Shown in pieces: positions 18,401 through 25,275 of a stretch of 64,000 nt of DNA. Numbering within the stretch: position 1 is the first letter of the stretch; every line of letters starts with the position of its first letter. The notes under the pieces were generated by a model. The model was not told the DNA's origin. It saw only the letters and a list, made by a program, of their open reading frames with translations, and made no database searches. This DNA comes from Terriglobia bacterium (GTDB lineage: Bacteria; Acidobacteriota; Terriglobia; 20CM-2-55-15): assembly GCA_036496425.1 (NCBI GenBank), contig DASXLG010000133.1, positions 1 to 64,000 on the forward strand, read 5' to 3'. Both the position numbers and the translations under genes were made by a program.

Positions 18401-19142
18401 GGGGCAGCAGCAGAGTCAGCAAAACCAGCAGGGGCAGAGATCGGGTCAAGGACAACAGCAAGGCCAGGGTCAAGGCCAAGGAAGCCAGAGTCAGCAGCAA
18501 GGTCAAGGACAAGGCCAAGGTCAGGGGAGCCAGGCTCAGCAGCAAGGCCAGGGTCAAGGCCAGGGTCAGGGGAGCCAGGCTCAGCAGCAAGGTCAGGGAC
18601 AAGGCCAAGGTCAAGGGAGCCAGGGTCAGCAGCAAGGCCAAGGCCAAGGCAGCCAAGGCCAAGGCAGCCAGGGTCAGGGTCAAGGTCAAGCTCAGGGTGG
18701 CGGCCGCCAGGGCGGCAATCCCCAGGGCAACCCGCAGGGCGGTCAGTACGGCGGCAACAATGCTCCATACACCGGCCAGTACGCCGGCGGCCAGTTCGAT
18801 CCCCGGCAGGCCGTTCGCGAACTGCAGCAGCGGCTGAACGAGATTCGCGATATCCAGAACCAGCTGGGACCCAAGAACCCGCTTTCGCAGGGCCTGGATC
18901 AGGTTGCGCGCAACCTCCAGCAAATTATCAACGATCCCAAGCTCGGCGATCCCCGCGCTGTCGACAAGCTCGAACAGCAGGTGATCGATCCGTTCAAGGG
19001 AGTCGAACTGGACCTCAGCAAAGCGCTTCAGATCCTTCTCGCGAAGGACAACATCCGTTCATTGCAGGAAGACGAGATTCCTCAGGGCTATCAGAAGCTG
19101 GTCGAGGAGTACTACAAGAAGCTGTCGAGTCCGAAAAACTAA
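15456..19142 (+). CDS. DUF4175-family membrane protein with Gln/Gly-rich repeats
   Basis: 1228 residues from ATG 15456, with a purine-rich AAAGGGAGA site just upstream. Two N-terminal membrane helices (about 28-47, 57-74) and a third near 145-165 precede Ig-like beta domains (about 180-500). The C-terminal half is a long helical, coiled-coil-prone region rich in Gln, with three poly-Gly breaks and an almost pure Gln/Gly/Ser tract (about residues 980-1105). A short conserved-looking C-terminal helical segment (QAVRELQQRLNEIRDIQNQLGPKNP) ends it. DUF4175 proteins occur at the end of MoxR/BatA operons; their activity is not known. It closes the operon ahead of a large hairpin. Confidence 0.85.
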   Translation: MAPHEELLQKIAIVRSRWKTFLWVRGLAWVLGVTVVSLLIGLKLADSPGISGWTVPALRLFLLAVVVATIVKALVMPLRRTPSDSQLARFIEEKNPGLQDSLVSAVDAIKKARPEQLTFVHLLTKDVLDRTKNVRFGDQVNKRKFSTFAALTGVFAVALLISLYVASLFFPIGSAKLLALNLLKPPAVDAIELKVTPGNTTVPKGQDVTIQAIAQGFDPSRAQIHLRYANGSEWEVSTMEPAPQNQPTFRHLLFNVQEPVHYFVDAAGYRSKEFTIDVADLPRVEKVDYAYHYPAYTGLAVKKEENGSDIVALKGTEVDVTVTGSQPLSGGRVVFADGKSIPLQPMGERTVMGKVMVDRNTSFRIELTNTSRAKYLDLEERSMEATDDQKPLIEFTKPGRDTKATNVEEVFTELKAEDDFGVRQLELHFSVNGGPDQKVDLFASKGDSPKEISAGHTFFLEEYKLQPGDIITYYGKAVDTKMPANTVSTDVYFIDVRPFGREYRQGQQGGGGGGGQGDDSAEALSKRQRDIIAATHKLINNKDKYKDKEWADDVQSIAANQLKNAEQANTLLERMNRRGLTSQDKMIKQMAEDLKAAIDQMTPAADQLKAQKADAAEPFEQKALMNLMRAEALFNEIQVSQGGGGGGGGAQSAQDIADLFELELDQNKNQYETVQRGEQQQQNSAEVDEALRKLKELSERQQKLQQRKAQQQQAGGGGGGQQDQMSAQDLQKETEKLARQLDKLSRENNDRQMADAARALNQAAQNMQQAQNGGSPGQQQQASQQAQEQLQKAQRLLSQGKNGSMEDRLAKVQEQAKRLKDEQSKIANETQQLADNPGAPGEARSRANSINQQKDGVAQDLKAMTNELESLGNNSDNRDAANKARTAANTIKGEQLQERIEQARQFLDNGTPQNNYFKYAEQQERQIEKGLDDVARQVGQAASAANNSDEKKLQNALNQTSESIQSLESMQRRLQQLQQQGQGQQQSQQNQQGQRSGQGQQQGQGQGQGSQSQQQGQGQGQGQGSQAQQQGQGQGQGQGSQAQQQGQGQGQGQGSQGQQQGQGQGSQGQGSQGQGQGQAQGGGRQGGNPQGNPQGGQYGGNNAPYTGQYAGGQFDPRQAVRELQQRLNEIRDIQNQLGPKNPLSQGLDQVARNLQQIINDPKLGDPRAVDKLEQQVIDPFKGVELDLSKALQILLAKDNIRSLQEDEIPQGYQKLVEEYYKKLSSPKN
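18480..18644 (+). repeat. 45-bp coding tandem repeat
   Basis: At least three near-identical 45-bp units (18480, 18525, 18570) and a decaying fourth encode the 15-residue unit GSQAQQQGQGQGQGQ of the DUF4175 protein. Units differ mainly at silent third positions (GGC/GGT, CAA/CAG), so copy number may vary between strains. Confidence 0.85.
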
Positions 19143-19146
19143 GAAA

Positions 19147-19267
19147 TAACCACAAAAAGCTGGAGATTATTGGAGGTTGCATCATCTAACGTTTCTGCAG
19201 TGCAAATTTGAAATGCAGAAACTTCGACTGATGCAATCTCAAATAATCCCCAGCTTTTTGTGGTTAC
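19147..19267. repeat. Large inverted repeat, family A copy 1, between convergent genes
   Basis: A 121-base imperfect palindrome centred near 19207. Outer arms AACCACAAAAAGCTG and CAGCTTTTTGTGGTT pair perfectly; inner arms follow the family-A pattern (ATTGGAGGTTGCATCAT ... GATGCAATCTCAAATAAT). It lies between the DUF4175 stop (19142) and the glyA stop (19277, minus strand) and so is placed to end both transcripts. It is longer than the other family-A copies because of the extra outer arms. Confidence 0.85.
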
Positions 19268-19276
19268 TTTCCCCGT

Positions 19277-20521
19277 TCAATACAGCGGAAATCTTTCACA
19301 CAATAGCTCGACTTCCTTCCGCACTCTCTTCTGCACGCTCTCATCGTTGATGTGATCCAGGACGTCCGCGATCCAATCCCCGATCGCTTCCATCTCTGCT
19401 TCTTTCATTCCGCGAGTGGTGAGCGCCGGAGTGCCGATGCGGATGCCGCTGGGCGTCAGCGGCGGATTCTGATCGAAGGGAATCGCGTTCTTGTTCACGG
19501 TGATTCCCGAATGATCGAGCGCCTGTTCGGCCTGCTTTCCATTGACGCCTTTCGAAAAGACGTCCACCAGAAAGAGATGGGTATCGGTGCCGCCGGAAAC
19601 GATCCGGAACTTTCTTGAAGCCAACCTGTTTGACAGCGCCTTCGCGTTTTTCACAACTTGCCGGATGTAGGTCTTGAATTCCGGAGTCGCCGCCTCTTTG
19701 AAGCACACGGCTTTTGCCGCGACGACATGGACGAGCGGGCCGCCCTGCATTTCCGGGAACACCGCCCGGTTCAAGTCCTTGGCAAAGGTTTCGCGGCACA
19801 TGACCATTCCGCTGCGCGGTCCACGCAACGTTTTATGTGTGGTGCTGGTGACGAATTCGGCAAAGGGAACAGGGCTCGGATGTTCGCCGGTTGCGACCAG
19901 TCCGGCGATGTGGGCGATATCGACCATCATCATGGCGCCGGTTTCCTTCGCCACCCGCGAGATCCGTTCGAATTCGATGGTGCGCGGATAGGCGCTCGCC
20001 CCGACCACGATCAGCTTCGGTTTGTGTTCCCGCGCGAGGCGCGCAAGCTCATCGTAATCAATGACCTCCGAATCTTTTCGCACGCCGTATGGCACGATGC
20101 GATAGTACTTGCCGGAGAAGTTGAGCGGATGACCATGCGTCAGATGACCGCCGTGCGACAGGTTCATTCCGAGGATCGTATCGCCCGGTTTCAACACGGT
20201 CAGATAGACCGACATATTGGCCTGGCTGCCCGAATGCGGCTGCACATTGACGTGCTCCGCGCCGAACAATTTCTTAGCGCGTTCGATGGCGAGGTTTTCG
20301 ACGATATCCACGTACTCGCATCCGCCGTAGTACCGCCGCCCGGGATAGCCCTCGGCATACTTGTTGGTGAATACGGAGCCGGTTGCTTCAAGTACAGACC
20401 GGTAGGTGAAATTTTCCGACGCAATCAATTCGAGACCCGTCGATTGGCGCCGTTCTTCGTTCTGGACCGCGGCGTAGATCTCGGGATCCATTTCCTGGAG
20501 GGATGTCTGAATTCTGTTCAT
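19277..20521 (-). CDS. glyA: Serine hydroxymethyltransferase
   Basis: PLP enzyme that interconverts serine and glycine and loads one-carbon units on tetrahydrofolate. 414 residues from the ATG at 20521, preceded by AAGAGGT at good spacing (a TTG three bases upstream is less likely). Family landmarks are present: [43 protein letters not shown], the histidine patch HGGHLTHG and the PLP lysine in [14 protein letters not shown] (Lys230). Length is normal. It stands alone, convergent to the DUF4175 gene and divergent from the small membrane-protein gene. Confidence 0.97.
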   Translation of the reverse strand: MNRIQTSLQEMDPEIYAAVQNEERRQSTGLELIASENFTYRSVLEATGSVFTNKYAEGYPGRRYYGGCEYVDIVENLAIERAKKLFGAEHVNVQPHSGSQANMSVYLTVLKPGDTILGMNLSHGGHLTHGHPLNFSGKYYRIVPYGVRKDSEVIDYDELARLAREHKPKLIVVGASAYPRTIEFERISRVAKETGAMMMVDIAHIAGLVATGEHPSPVPFAEFVTSTTHKTLRGPRSGMVMCRETFAKDLNRAVFPEMQGGPLVHVVAAKAVCFKEAATPEFKTYIRQVVKNAKALSNRLASRKFRIVSGGTDTHLFLVDVFSKGVNGKQAEQALDHSGITVNKNAIPFDQNPPLTPSGIRIGTPALTTRGMKEAEMEAIGDWIADVLDHINDESVQKRVRKEVELLCERFPLY

Positions 20522-20577
20522 CAATACCTCTTATTGAGAAAAAGGCAGCCTATCACGCCATGTTATAATTCCGCACC

Positions 20578-20940
20578 ATGTTTGGCCTGAACGGCAGACA
20601 GCTCTTCTTTCTGCTGGTCCTGGTACTGCTCCTCTTTGCAGGGACGCAATACGTCCCTGGCTATTTCGCTGCTCTTCAGTTCAATGACTATGTGCGGCAG
20701 GAAGTGAAGTACGCCATCTCCACCAGGAAGACCCCTGAAAGGGTTCGTGACGAAGTTGTCGACAAGGCGACGGAGCTCGGGATTCCGCTCACGAAAAAGG
20801 AAGTCCATATCACGCGGCGCGGTCCGGCATTCAGCATGGAGTTCGAGTATCACTGGCCGATCAACATGAGGGTCTACCATCACGACCTCGTTTTCCACGT
20901 GGATGAGTCGGGAGAAGTCTTCGAGAATGCTTCCGATTGA
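20578..20940 (+). CDS. Small membrane-anchored protein (DUF4845-like)
   Basis: 120 residues: one N-terminal membrane helix (QLFFLLVLVLLLFAGTQYVPGYFAA) followed by a small alpha/beta domain (FNDYVRQEVKYAISTRKTPERVRDEVVDKATELGIPL...EYHWPINMRVYHHDLVFHVDE). The shape resembles DUF4845-type single-pass proteins, but I cannot be sure of the family. It overlaps the start of moeA by 14 bases and is probably co-transcribed with the molybdopterin genes, though nothing in it points to that pathway. Confidence 0.7.
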   Translation: MFGLNGRQLFFLLVLVLLLFAGTQYVPGYFAALQFNDYVRQEVKYAISTRKTPERVRDEVVDKATELGIPLTKKEVHITRRGPAFSMEFEYHWPINMRVYHHDLVFHVDESGEVFENASD

Positions 20941-22141
20941 GCGTGGCCTGGAGATCGTGATGTCCACGGCCGCGGCGAAGAATCGTCCGGACCGGATGCC
21001 CGCCGAACCCGTCGCCCTGCTCGATTCGATGCACCGTATTCTTCGCGAAGACATCCTCTCCGACGAGGATTCGCCGCGTTTCGATAAGGCCACCCGCGAC
21101 GGCTTCGCTGTGCGCTTCGAAGATCTCCTGGAGGTTCCCGCTGAGCTGACGGTCATCGGCGAATCTCGCGCCGGCGCCGGCTCGGGTGTCCATGTCGATC
21201 GTGGCTGCTGCTGCGAAATCATGACCGGAGCGCCGTTTCCGGATGGTGCGAACGCCGTGGTCATGGTCGAGCACACGGAACGTCTCTCACCGGACAAGGT
21301 CCGCATCCGGAAAACGGTGCGCAAAAACGAAGGTCTGTTGCGCCGCGGCGCGGAAGTACGGAAGGGCGAGCGCATTCTGCAGGCCGGCCGAATGATTGGC
21401 GTGGCCGATCTCGGCCTTCTCGCCGGAGCCGGGAAGTCGAAGGTCCTCGTTTCCGCCAGGCCGCGCGTTGCCGTGATCGCCACCGGCGACGAACTGGTAG
21501 AAGTGGATGAGACGCCGAAGCCGGGGCAGATCCGCAACAGCAATACCTACACGATTTGCGCGCAGGTGAAAGATGCGGGCGCCGAACCCGTTTTGTTGGG
21601 AATTGGCCGTGACAACATGGAAGATCTCCGGGAAAAGATCGAGCGCGGGCTTCGCCACGACATCCTGCTGGTTTCCGGCGGCGTGTCGATGGGAAAGTAC
21701 GACCTCGTGGAGTCCGTGTTTGCGGAATTTGGTGTCGAAGTTCTCTTCGATAAGGTCGCTATGAAACCCGGTAAACCAACCGTTTTCGGGCATCGCGCTG
21801 AAACGTTTGTTTTCGGGCTCCCCGGTAACCCGATTTCGACGATGGTCGCTTTTCAGGTTTTCGTGCGGCCGCTGATTCTGTCTCTGCTCAAGGCCGCCGA
21901 CACGAAACCGAAGGTTCTTGAGGCCAAATTGGAGGTGCCCGCAAACTGCGATCCGGAACGCGCCTCTCTGGTTCCGGCCCTTGTCCGGTTCGACGCCGGT
22001 CAATACTGGATTCGCACGGCGCCGTGGAAAGGCTCTTCCGATCTCGCCGGACTGGCGCGGGCAAATGCTCTGATCCTGATTCCGCGCCGTGAAGGCAATC
22101 TGGAGCCGGGCGATACGGCCCAGTTTCTGTCAATGGAGTGA
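20927..22141 (+). CDS. moeA: Molybdopterin molybdenumtransferase
   Basis: Inserts molybdate into adenylylated molybdopterin. 404 residues from ATG 20927 ([13 protein letters not shown], the usual MoeA opening); an ATG at 20903 would add an unlikely tail. Visible landmarks are [71 protein letters not shown] and [15 protein letters not shown], then [20 protein letters not shown]. Length is normal. The stop overlaps the moaC start (GTGA), so moeA-moaC are coupled. Confidence 0.95.
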   Translation: MLPIERGLEIVMSTAAAKNRPDRMPAEPVALLDSMHRILREDILSDEDSPRFDKATRDGFAVRFEDLLEVPAELTVIGESRAGAGSGVHVDRGCCCEIMTGAPFPDGANAVVMVEHTERLSPDKVRIRKTVRKNEGLLRRGAEVRKGERILQAGRMIGVADLGLLAGAGKSKVLVSARPRVAVIATGDELVEVDETPKPGQIRNSNTYTICAQVKDAGAEPVLLGIGRDNMEDLREKIERGLRHDILLVSGGVSMGKYDLVESVFAEFGVEVLFDKVAMKPGKPTVFGHRAETFVFGLPGNPISTMVAFQVFVRPLILSLLKAADTKPKVLEAKLEVPANCDPERASLVPALVRFDAGQYWIRTAPWKGSSDLAGLARANALILIPRREGNLEPGDTAQFLSME

Positions 22142-22665
22142 ATGTGGCTTCGCGGAAAACCGAACTGACTCATGTGGATAGAGAAGGACGCGCACGAATG
22201 GTGGACGTCACCGCCAAGTCCGAAACCGTTCGTCTCGCCCGCGCCGAGGCGATGGTCGGGATGTCGCCGGACACCGTTCGTCTGTTGCGGGAGAAGCAGC
22301 TTCCGAAGGGCGATGCCCTGGAGGTCGCGCGTATCGCCGGCATTCAGGCCGGAAAGAAGACCTCGGAGCTGATTCCGCTGTGCCATCCACTGGCCCTCAC
22401 GCATCTGGATGTATCGATCGAAGTCATCGACTCCGGCGCGCGGGTCGAAGCGGTGGCGCGCACGAAAGCTGAAACCGGTGTGGAGATGGAGGCGCTGACG
22501 GCCGCGACAGTCGCGGCCCTCACGCTCTATGATATGTGTAAGGCGGTCGAGAAAGGCATATCCATCGGGCCCGTCCGTCTACTGGAGAAAAGTGGCGGCA
22601 AGAGCGGGCACTGGACGGCGAAACCTGAAGAAAGGAAAATAGTGAGCCGCAGATGGCGCGGATGA
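22138..22665 (+). CDS. moaC: Cyclic pyranopterin monophosphate synthase
   Basis: Completes formation of cyclic pyranopterin from GTP-derived precursor, together with MoaA (not in this window). 175 residues from GTG 22138. Family landmarks: [46 protein letters not shown] and the Lys-rich KSGGKSGHW near the C terminus. The last residues (VSRRWRG) and the stop codon are read from the left arm of a family-C repeat at 22642, so the natural end has been replaced by repeat sequence; all known catalytic motifs lie upstream of that point. Confidence 0.94.
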   Translation: MNVASRKTELTHVDREGRARMVDVTAKSETVRLARAEAMVGMSPDTVRLLREKQLPKGDALEVARIAGIQAGKKTSELIPLCHPLALTHLDVSIEVIDSGARVEAVARTKAETGVEMEALTAATVAALTLYDMCKAVEKGISIGPVRLLEKSGGKSGHWTAKPEERKIVSRRWRG

Positions 22666-22730
22666 CGCAGACGCGGCAATTGAAAGCCATTGATGCCGCA
22701 TCTGTGTCATCCGCGTCATCTGCGCCTCAC
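22642..22730. repeat. Inverted repeat, family C copy 1
   Basis: Arms of about 40 bases: GAGCCGCAGATGGCGCGGAT... on the left, and the right arm read in reverse GAGGCGCAGATGACGCGGAT.... It spans the moaC stop and ends seven bases before the mog ATG, leaving mog without a normal ribosome site. A second copy is at 62643. Confidence 0.85.
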
Positions 22731-22737
22731 CATCGCT

Positions 22738-23265
22738 ATGTTGGGTAGAGCTCTCGTCTTAACAATCAGCGACACTGCGTCTGCCGGCGGCCGGGAGGAC
22801 TTGTCAGGTCCCGAAGCAAAGCGCATCCTGGAAGAAACGGGGTTCGAGGTCGTAGCGGTCGAGATTCTGCCCGACGAGCGGCCGGCAATCGAATCGCGAT
22901 TGCGCCGGGCCAGCGAGGAAGGTTTGCGGCTGGTGGTAACCTCCGGCGGAACAGGGCTTTCGCCGCGCGACGTCACGCCCGAAGCCACAACGGCGGTAAT
23001 CGACAGGCCGGTACCGGGAATTGCGGAGCTGATGCGGCTGGAAAGTCTGAAAATCACGCCTCGGGCGGCGTTATCACGAGCTGTTTCGGGCATTTGCAAG
23101 TCGACGCTGATAATCAACTTGCCTGGAAGTGTCAAAGGCGTGCGAGAATGTTTGACGGCAGTGCGGCCGATCCTGTCGCACGCTGTCGAGGTTTTGAAGC
23201 AATCATCCCTAGGATGTGGGGACATGAGCGGAGCGAATGCAAGCCCGACAGGGCGCAGCGAGTAA
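22738..23265 (+). CDS. mog: Molybdopterin adenylyltransferase (MogA/MoaB type)
   Basis: Activates molybdopterin with AMP before MoeA inserts the metal. 175 residues from ATG 22738. The MoCF-type fold shows ALVLTISDTASAGGREDLSGPEAKRILEE, VVTSGGTGLSPRDVTPEAT and INLPGSVKGVRECLTAVRPILSHAVEVLK. No Shine-Dalgarno is seen because the family-C repeat sits directly upstream. The last 12-13 residues (MSGANASPTGRSE) come from a mini-hairpin element and are probably not part of the ancestral protein. Could equally be called moaB. Confidence 0.9.
   Translation: MLGRALVLTISDTASAGGREDLSGPEAKRILEETGFEVVAVEILPDERPAIESRLRRASEEGLRLVVTSGGTGLSPRDVTPEATTAVIDRPVPGIAELMRLESLKITPRAALSRAVSGICKSTLIINLPGSVKGVRECLTAVRPILSHAVEVLKQSSLGCGDMSGANASPTGRSE
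23224..23265 (+). repeat. Mini-hairpin element at the end of mog
   Basis: Begins ATGAGCGGAGCGAATGCAAG, contains the hairpin GCCC-GACA-GGGC (23243-23254) and GCAGC, and ends with the mog stop nine bases before nuoA. It matches the element at 12388 (same first 12 bases) and at 54258, with compensating changes in the stem. Confidence 0.7.
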
Positions 23266-23274
23266 TCAAAGCAT

Positions 23275-23637
23275 ATGGATAATCTGACATCTTACGTGCC
23301 GATCTTCCTGTTCATGGCGGTCGCGTTCCTGTTTCCGACCGCCACGTTGCTGGTCGCGAAGCTGATCCGGCCGAGCACCGGTGGAAAAGGAAAGTTGATG
23401 CCCTATGAATGCGGTGTCGATCCGGATTCCGATGCGCGCCAGCGGTACGCGATCCGGTACTACGTGGTGGCGATTCTGTTCGTGATTTTCGACGTCGAGA
23501 CCATATTTCTTTTCCCGTGGGCGATCATTTACAAGCAACTGGCGCTGTTCGGCCTGATTGAGATGATGGTCTTTCTAGGTATCCTCATCGTCGGATACAT
23601 CTGGATTATTAAGAAGGGCGCCCTCGACTGGGCGTAG
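23275..23637 (+). CDS. nuoA: NADH-quinone oxidoreductase subunit A
   Basis: 120-residue membrane subunit of respiratory complex I. Three membrane helices are visible (about 6-28, 64-84, 90-112), with the conserved loop GKLMPYECGVDPDSDARQRYAIRYY between helices 1 and 2, which lines the quinone site. Nine bases separate it from the mog element; nuoB follows 44 bases later across a small hairpin. Confidence 0.96.
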   Translation: MDNLTSYVPIFLFMAVAFLFPTATLLVAKLIRPSTGGKGKLMPYECGVDPDSDARQRYAIRYYVVAILFVIFDVETIFLFPWAIIYKQLALFGLIEMMVFLGILIVGYIWIIKKGALDWA

Positions 23638-23646
23638 ATATGTAGC

Positions 23647-23670
23647 CGCGGGCTTCGGCCCGCGCTTTTT
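23647..23670 (+). terminator. Terminator-like hairpin between nuoA and nuoB
   Basis: CGCGGGC-TTCG-GCCCGCG (23647-23664) followed by C and five T. It has the form of an intrinsic terminator but sits inside an obvious nuoAB operon, so it may be a weak or partial terminator or an mRNA-processing structure. Confidence 0.55.
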
Positions 23671-23681
23671 CGGGAGTATTA

Positions 23682-24254
23682 ATGCCTGCATGGATTGAAG
23701 ACCGTTTCGAGAAAAACATCATCACCACATCCGTGGACTTCGTTTTCAACTGGGCGCGCAAGTCGGCGCTGTGGCCGATGACGTTCGGCCTGGCTTGCTG
23801 CGCGATCGAGATGATGGCGACGGGAGCTTCCCGCTTCGATATGGACCGCTTCGGCGCCGGTATTTTCCGGCCCAGCCCGCGACAATCGGATCTGATCATT
23901 GTCGCCGGAACCGTCACGCTGAAGATGGCCCCGATCGTCCGGCGTGTATATGACCAGATGCCCGACCCGAAATGGGTGATTTCGATGGGTGCCTGTTCGA
24001 ATGTCGGCGGCCCGTTCGATACCTATTCGGTTCTCCAGGGCGTGGATCACGTGATTCCCGTCGATGTCTACGTCCCCGGCTGCCCGCCGCGGCCCGAGGC
24101 CTTGCTATACGGTTTGATGCGTCTTCAGGACAAAATCGACCGCATGACGATCGCCAAGAAACCGACAGAAGTCCGTCTGGACGACGTGAAGAACGATCCG
24201 CGCATTGCCCGCGCGGCCAAAGAAGAGATGGACCGGATCGGAATGAAAATCTAA
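23682..24254 (+). CDS. nuoB: NADH-quinone oxidoreductase subunit B
   Basis: 190-residue peripheral subunit holding cluster N2, the last iron-sulfur centre before quinone. The ligand cysteines are in [12 protein letters not shown] (adjacent CC), [11 protein letters not shown] and [17 protein letters not shown]. Start ATG 23682 with GGGAG upstream. Unusually, nuoC does not follow; it is found at 52353. A MidA-type methyltransferase gene comes next. Confidence 0.97.
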   Translation: MPAWIEDRFEKNIITTSVDFVFNWARKSALWPMTFGLACCAIEMMATGASRFDMDRFGAGIFRPSPRQSDLIIVAGTVTLKMAPIVRRVYDQMPDPKWVISMGACSNVGGPFDTYSVLQGVDHVIPVDVYVPGCPPRPEALLYGLMRLQDKIDRMTIAKKPTEVRLDDVKNDPRIARAAKEEMDRIGMKI

Positions 24255-24285
24255 TGGCCGCTGTGGATCAGACCGGCAGTTAGAA

Positions 24286-25275
24286 TTGACCGGTATCGTC
24301 GAACAACTTCGAAAACGCATTCGCGAACAAGGACCTCTTCCATTCCGGGATTACATGGAAGAGGTCCTTCGCTTTTACTACTCCTCACCGCGCAACCCGA
24401 TCGGTACTGACGGCGACTTCTACACATCCAGCGATCTGGATCCCATCTTCGGGCAGCTCCTCGCCAAACAATTCCGGCAATGGGCGGCGGAATTCGAGAC
24501 CTTCACCGTGGTCGAACTCGGCGCCGGTAAAGGTCTCCTGGCCCGCGACATCCTGCAGCACGAGAAGTTCAGGTACCTGATCCTCGAGCGAAGCCCCGCC
24601 ATGCGCGAGCGGCAGAAGGATCTGCTGCGGGACTTCGAAATCGAGTGGGTCGACGAACTGCCGAAGGGAATCACCGGCTGCATCTTCTCGAATGAGTTTT
24701 TCGATGCGCTGCCCGTACATCGCGTGGTCCGGAGAGCCGGCAGCCTGAAGGAAATCTATGTCAATGAGGATTTCCAGGAAATCGATGGCCCGCTTCAGGT
24801 CGCGATGGAACTCCCGATCGCGGAAGGCGCGGCGACGGAAGTGTGCATTGAGGCGCACCGGTGGATTCACGATATCGCCGTCTCGCTCGACCGCGGTTAT
24901 CACCTCGCGATCGATTACGGCTATTTGAAGGACGAGTATTACTCCCAACCCCGAGGCACGCTGATGTGTTACTGGCATCATCAGGCCGTGGAAGATCCGT
25001 ACCTCCGGATCGGCGAACAGGACATCACGGCGCACGTGAACTTCTCGGACCTGATGGAGGAGCCCGGCCTCAAGACGACCCTGTTCACGACTCAGATGGA
25101 CTACCTTATCCGGCTCGGCATTCTCGGCGAAATCGAGAAGCTTGCAACCGCAGCCGATGCCGCATCCATGCAGCGGCTCTTGAAAATCAAGAAGCTCATC
25201 CTGCCCGGCAGCATGGGCGAACGCTTCAAAGTATTGATCCAGGCCGCCAATCGCGGCACGATCAATTCAGGATGA
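24286..25275 (+). CDS. midA: MidA/NDUFAF7-type SAM-dependent methyltransferase
   Basis: 329 residues from TTG 24286 (no better in-frame start after the nuoB stop). The fold is SAM methyltransferase with motif I TVVELGAGKGLLARDIL, FSNEFFDALPVHRV and an N-terminal RFYYSSPRNPIGTDGDFYTSSDLDPIFGQLLAKQF, the MidA/DUF185 signature. The mitochondrial homologue NDUFAF7 methylates an arginine on the NuoD-equivalent subunit during complex I assembly; the position right after nuoB supports the same job here. Its stop overlaps the DNA ligase start (ATGA). Confidence 0.88.
   Translation: MTGIVEQLRKRIREQGPLPFRDYMEEVLRFYYSSPRNPIGTDGDFYTSSDLDPIFGQLLAKQFRQWAAEFETFTVVELGAGKGLLARDILQHEKFRYLILERSPAMRERQKDLLRDFEIEWVDELPKGITGCIFSNEFFDALPVHRVVRRAGSLKEIYVNEDFQEIDGPLQVAMELPIAEGAATEVCIEAHRWIHDIAVSLDRGYHLAIDYGYLKDEYYSQPRGTLMCYWHHQAVEDPYLRIGEQDITAHVNFSDLMEEPGLKTTLFTTQMDYLIRLGILGEIEKLATAADAASMQRLLKIKKLILPGSMGERFKVLIQAANRGTINSG

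Noticed and set aside
18480-18644. CRISPR-like regular spacing
   Set aside because: The 45-bp units are adjacent with no unique spacers and stay in frame as Gln/Gly coding repeats; no cas genes are nearby.
16539-18923. 794-codon antisense frame rich in Leu/Ala opposite the DUF4175 gene
   Set aside because: Its Leu runs are the reverse reading of CAG/CAA glutamine codons; the plus-strand protein has clear domains and operon context.
24861-25271. Extended start of the DNA ligase inside midA
   Set aside because: The Arg/Pro-rich translation is a shadow of midA; the ATGA overlap at 25272 gives the expected ligase N terminus.
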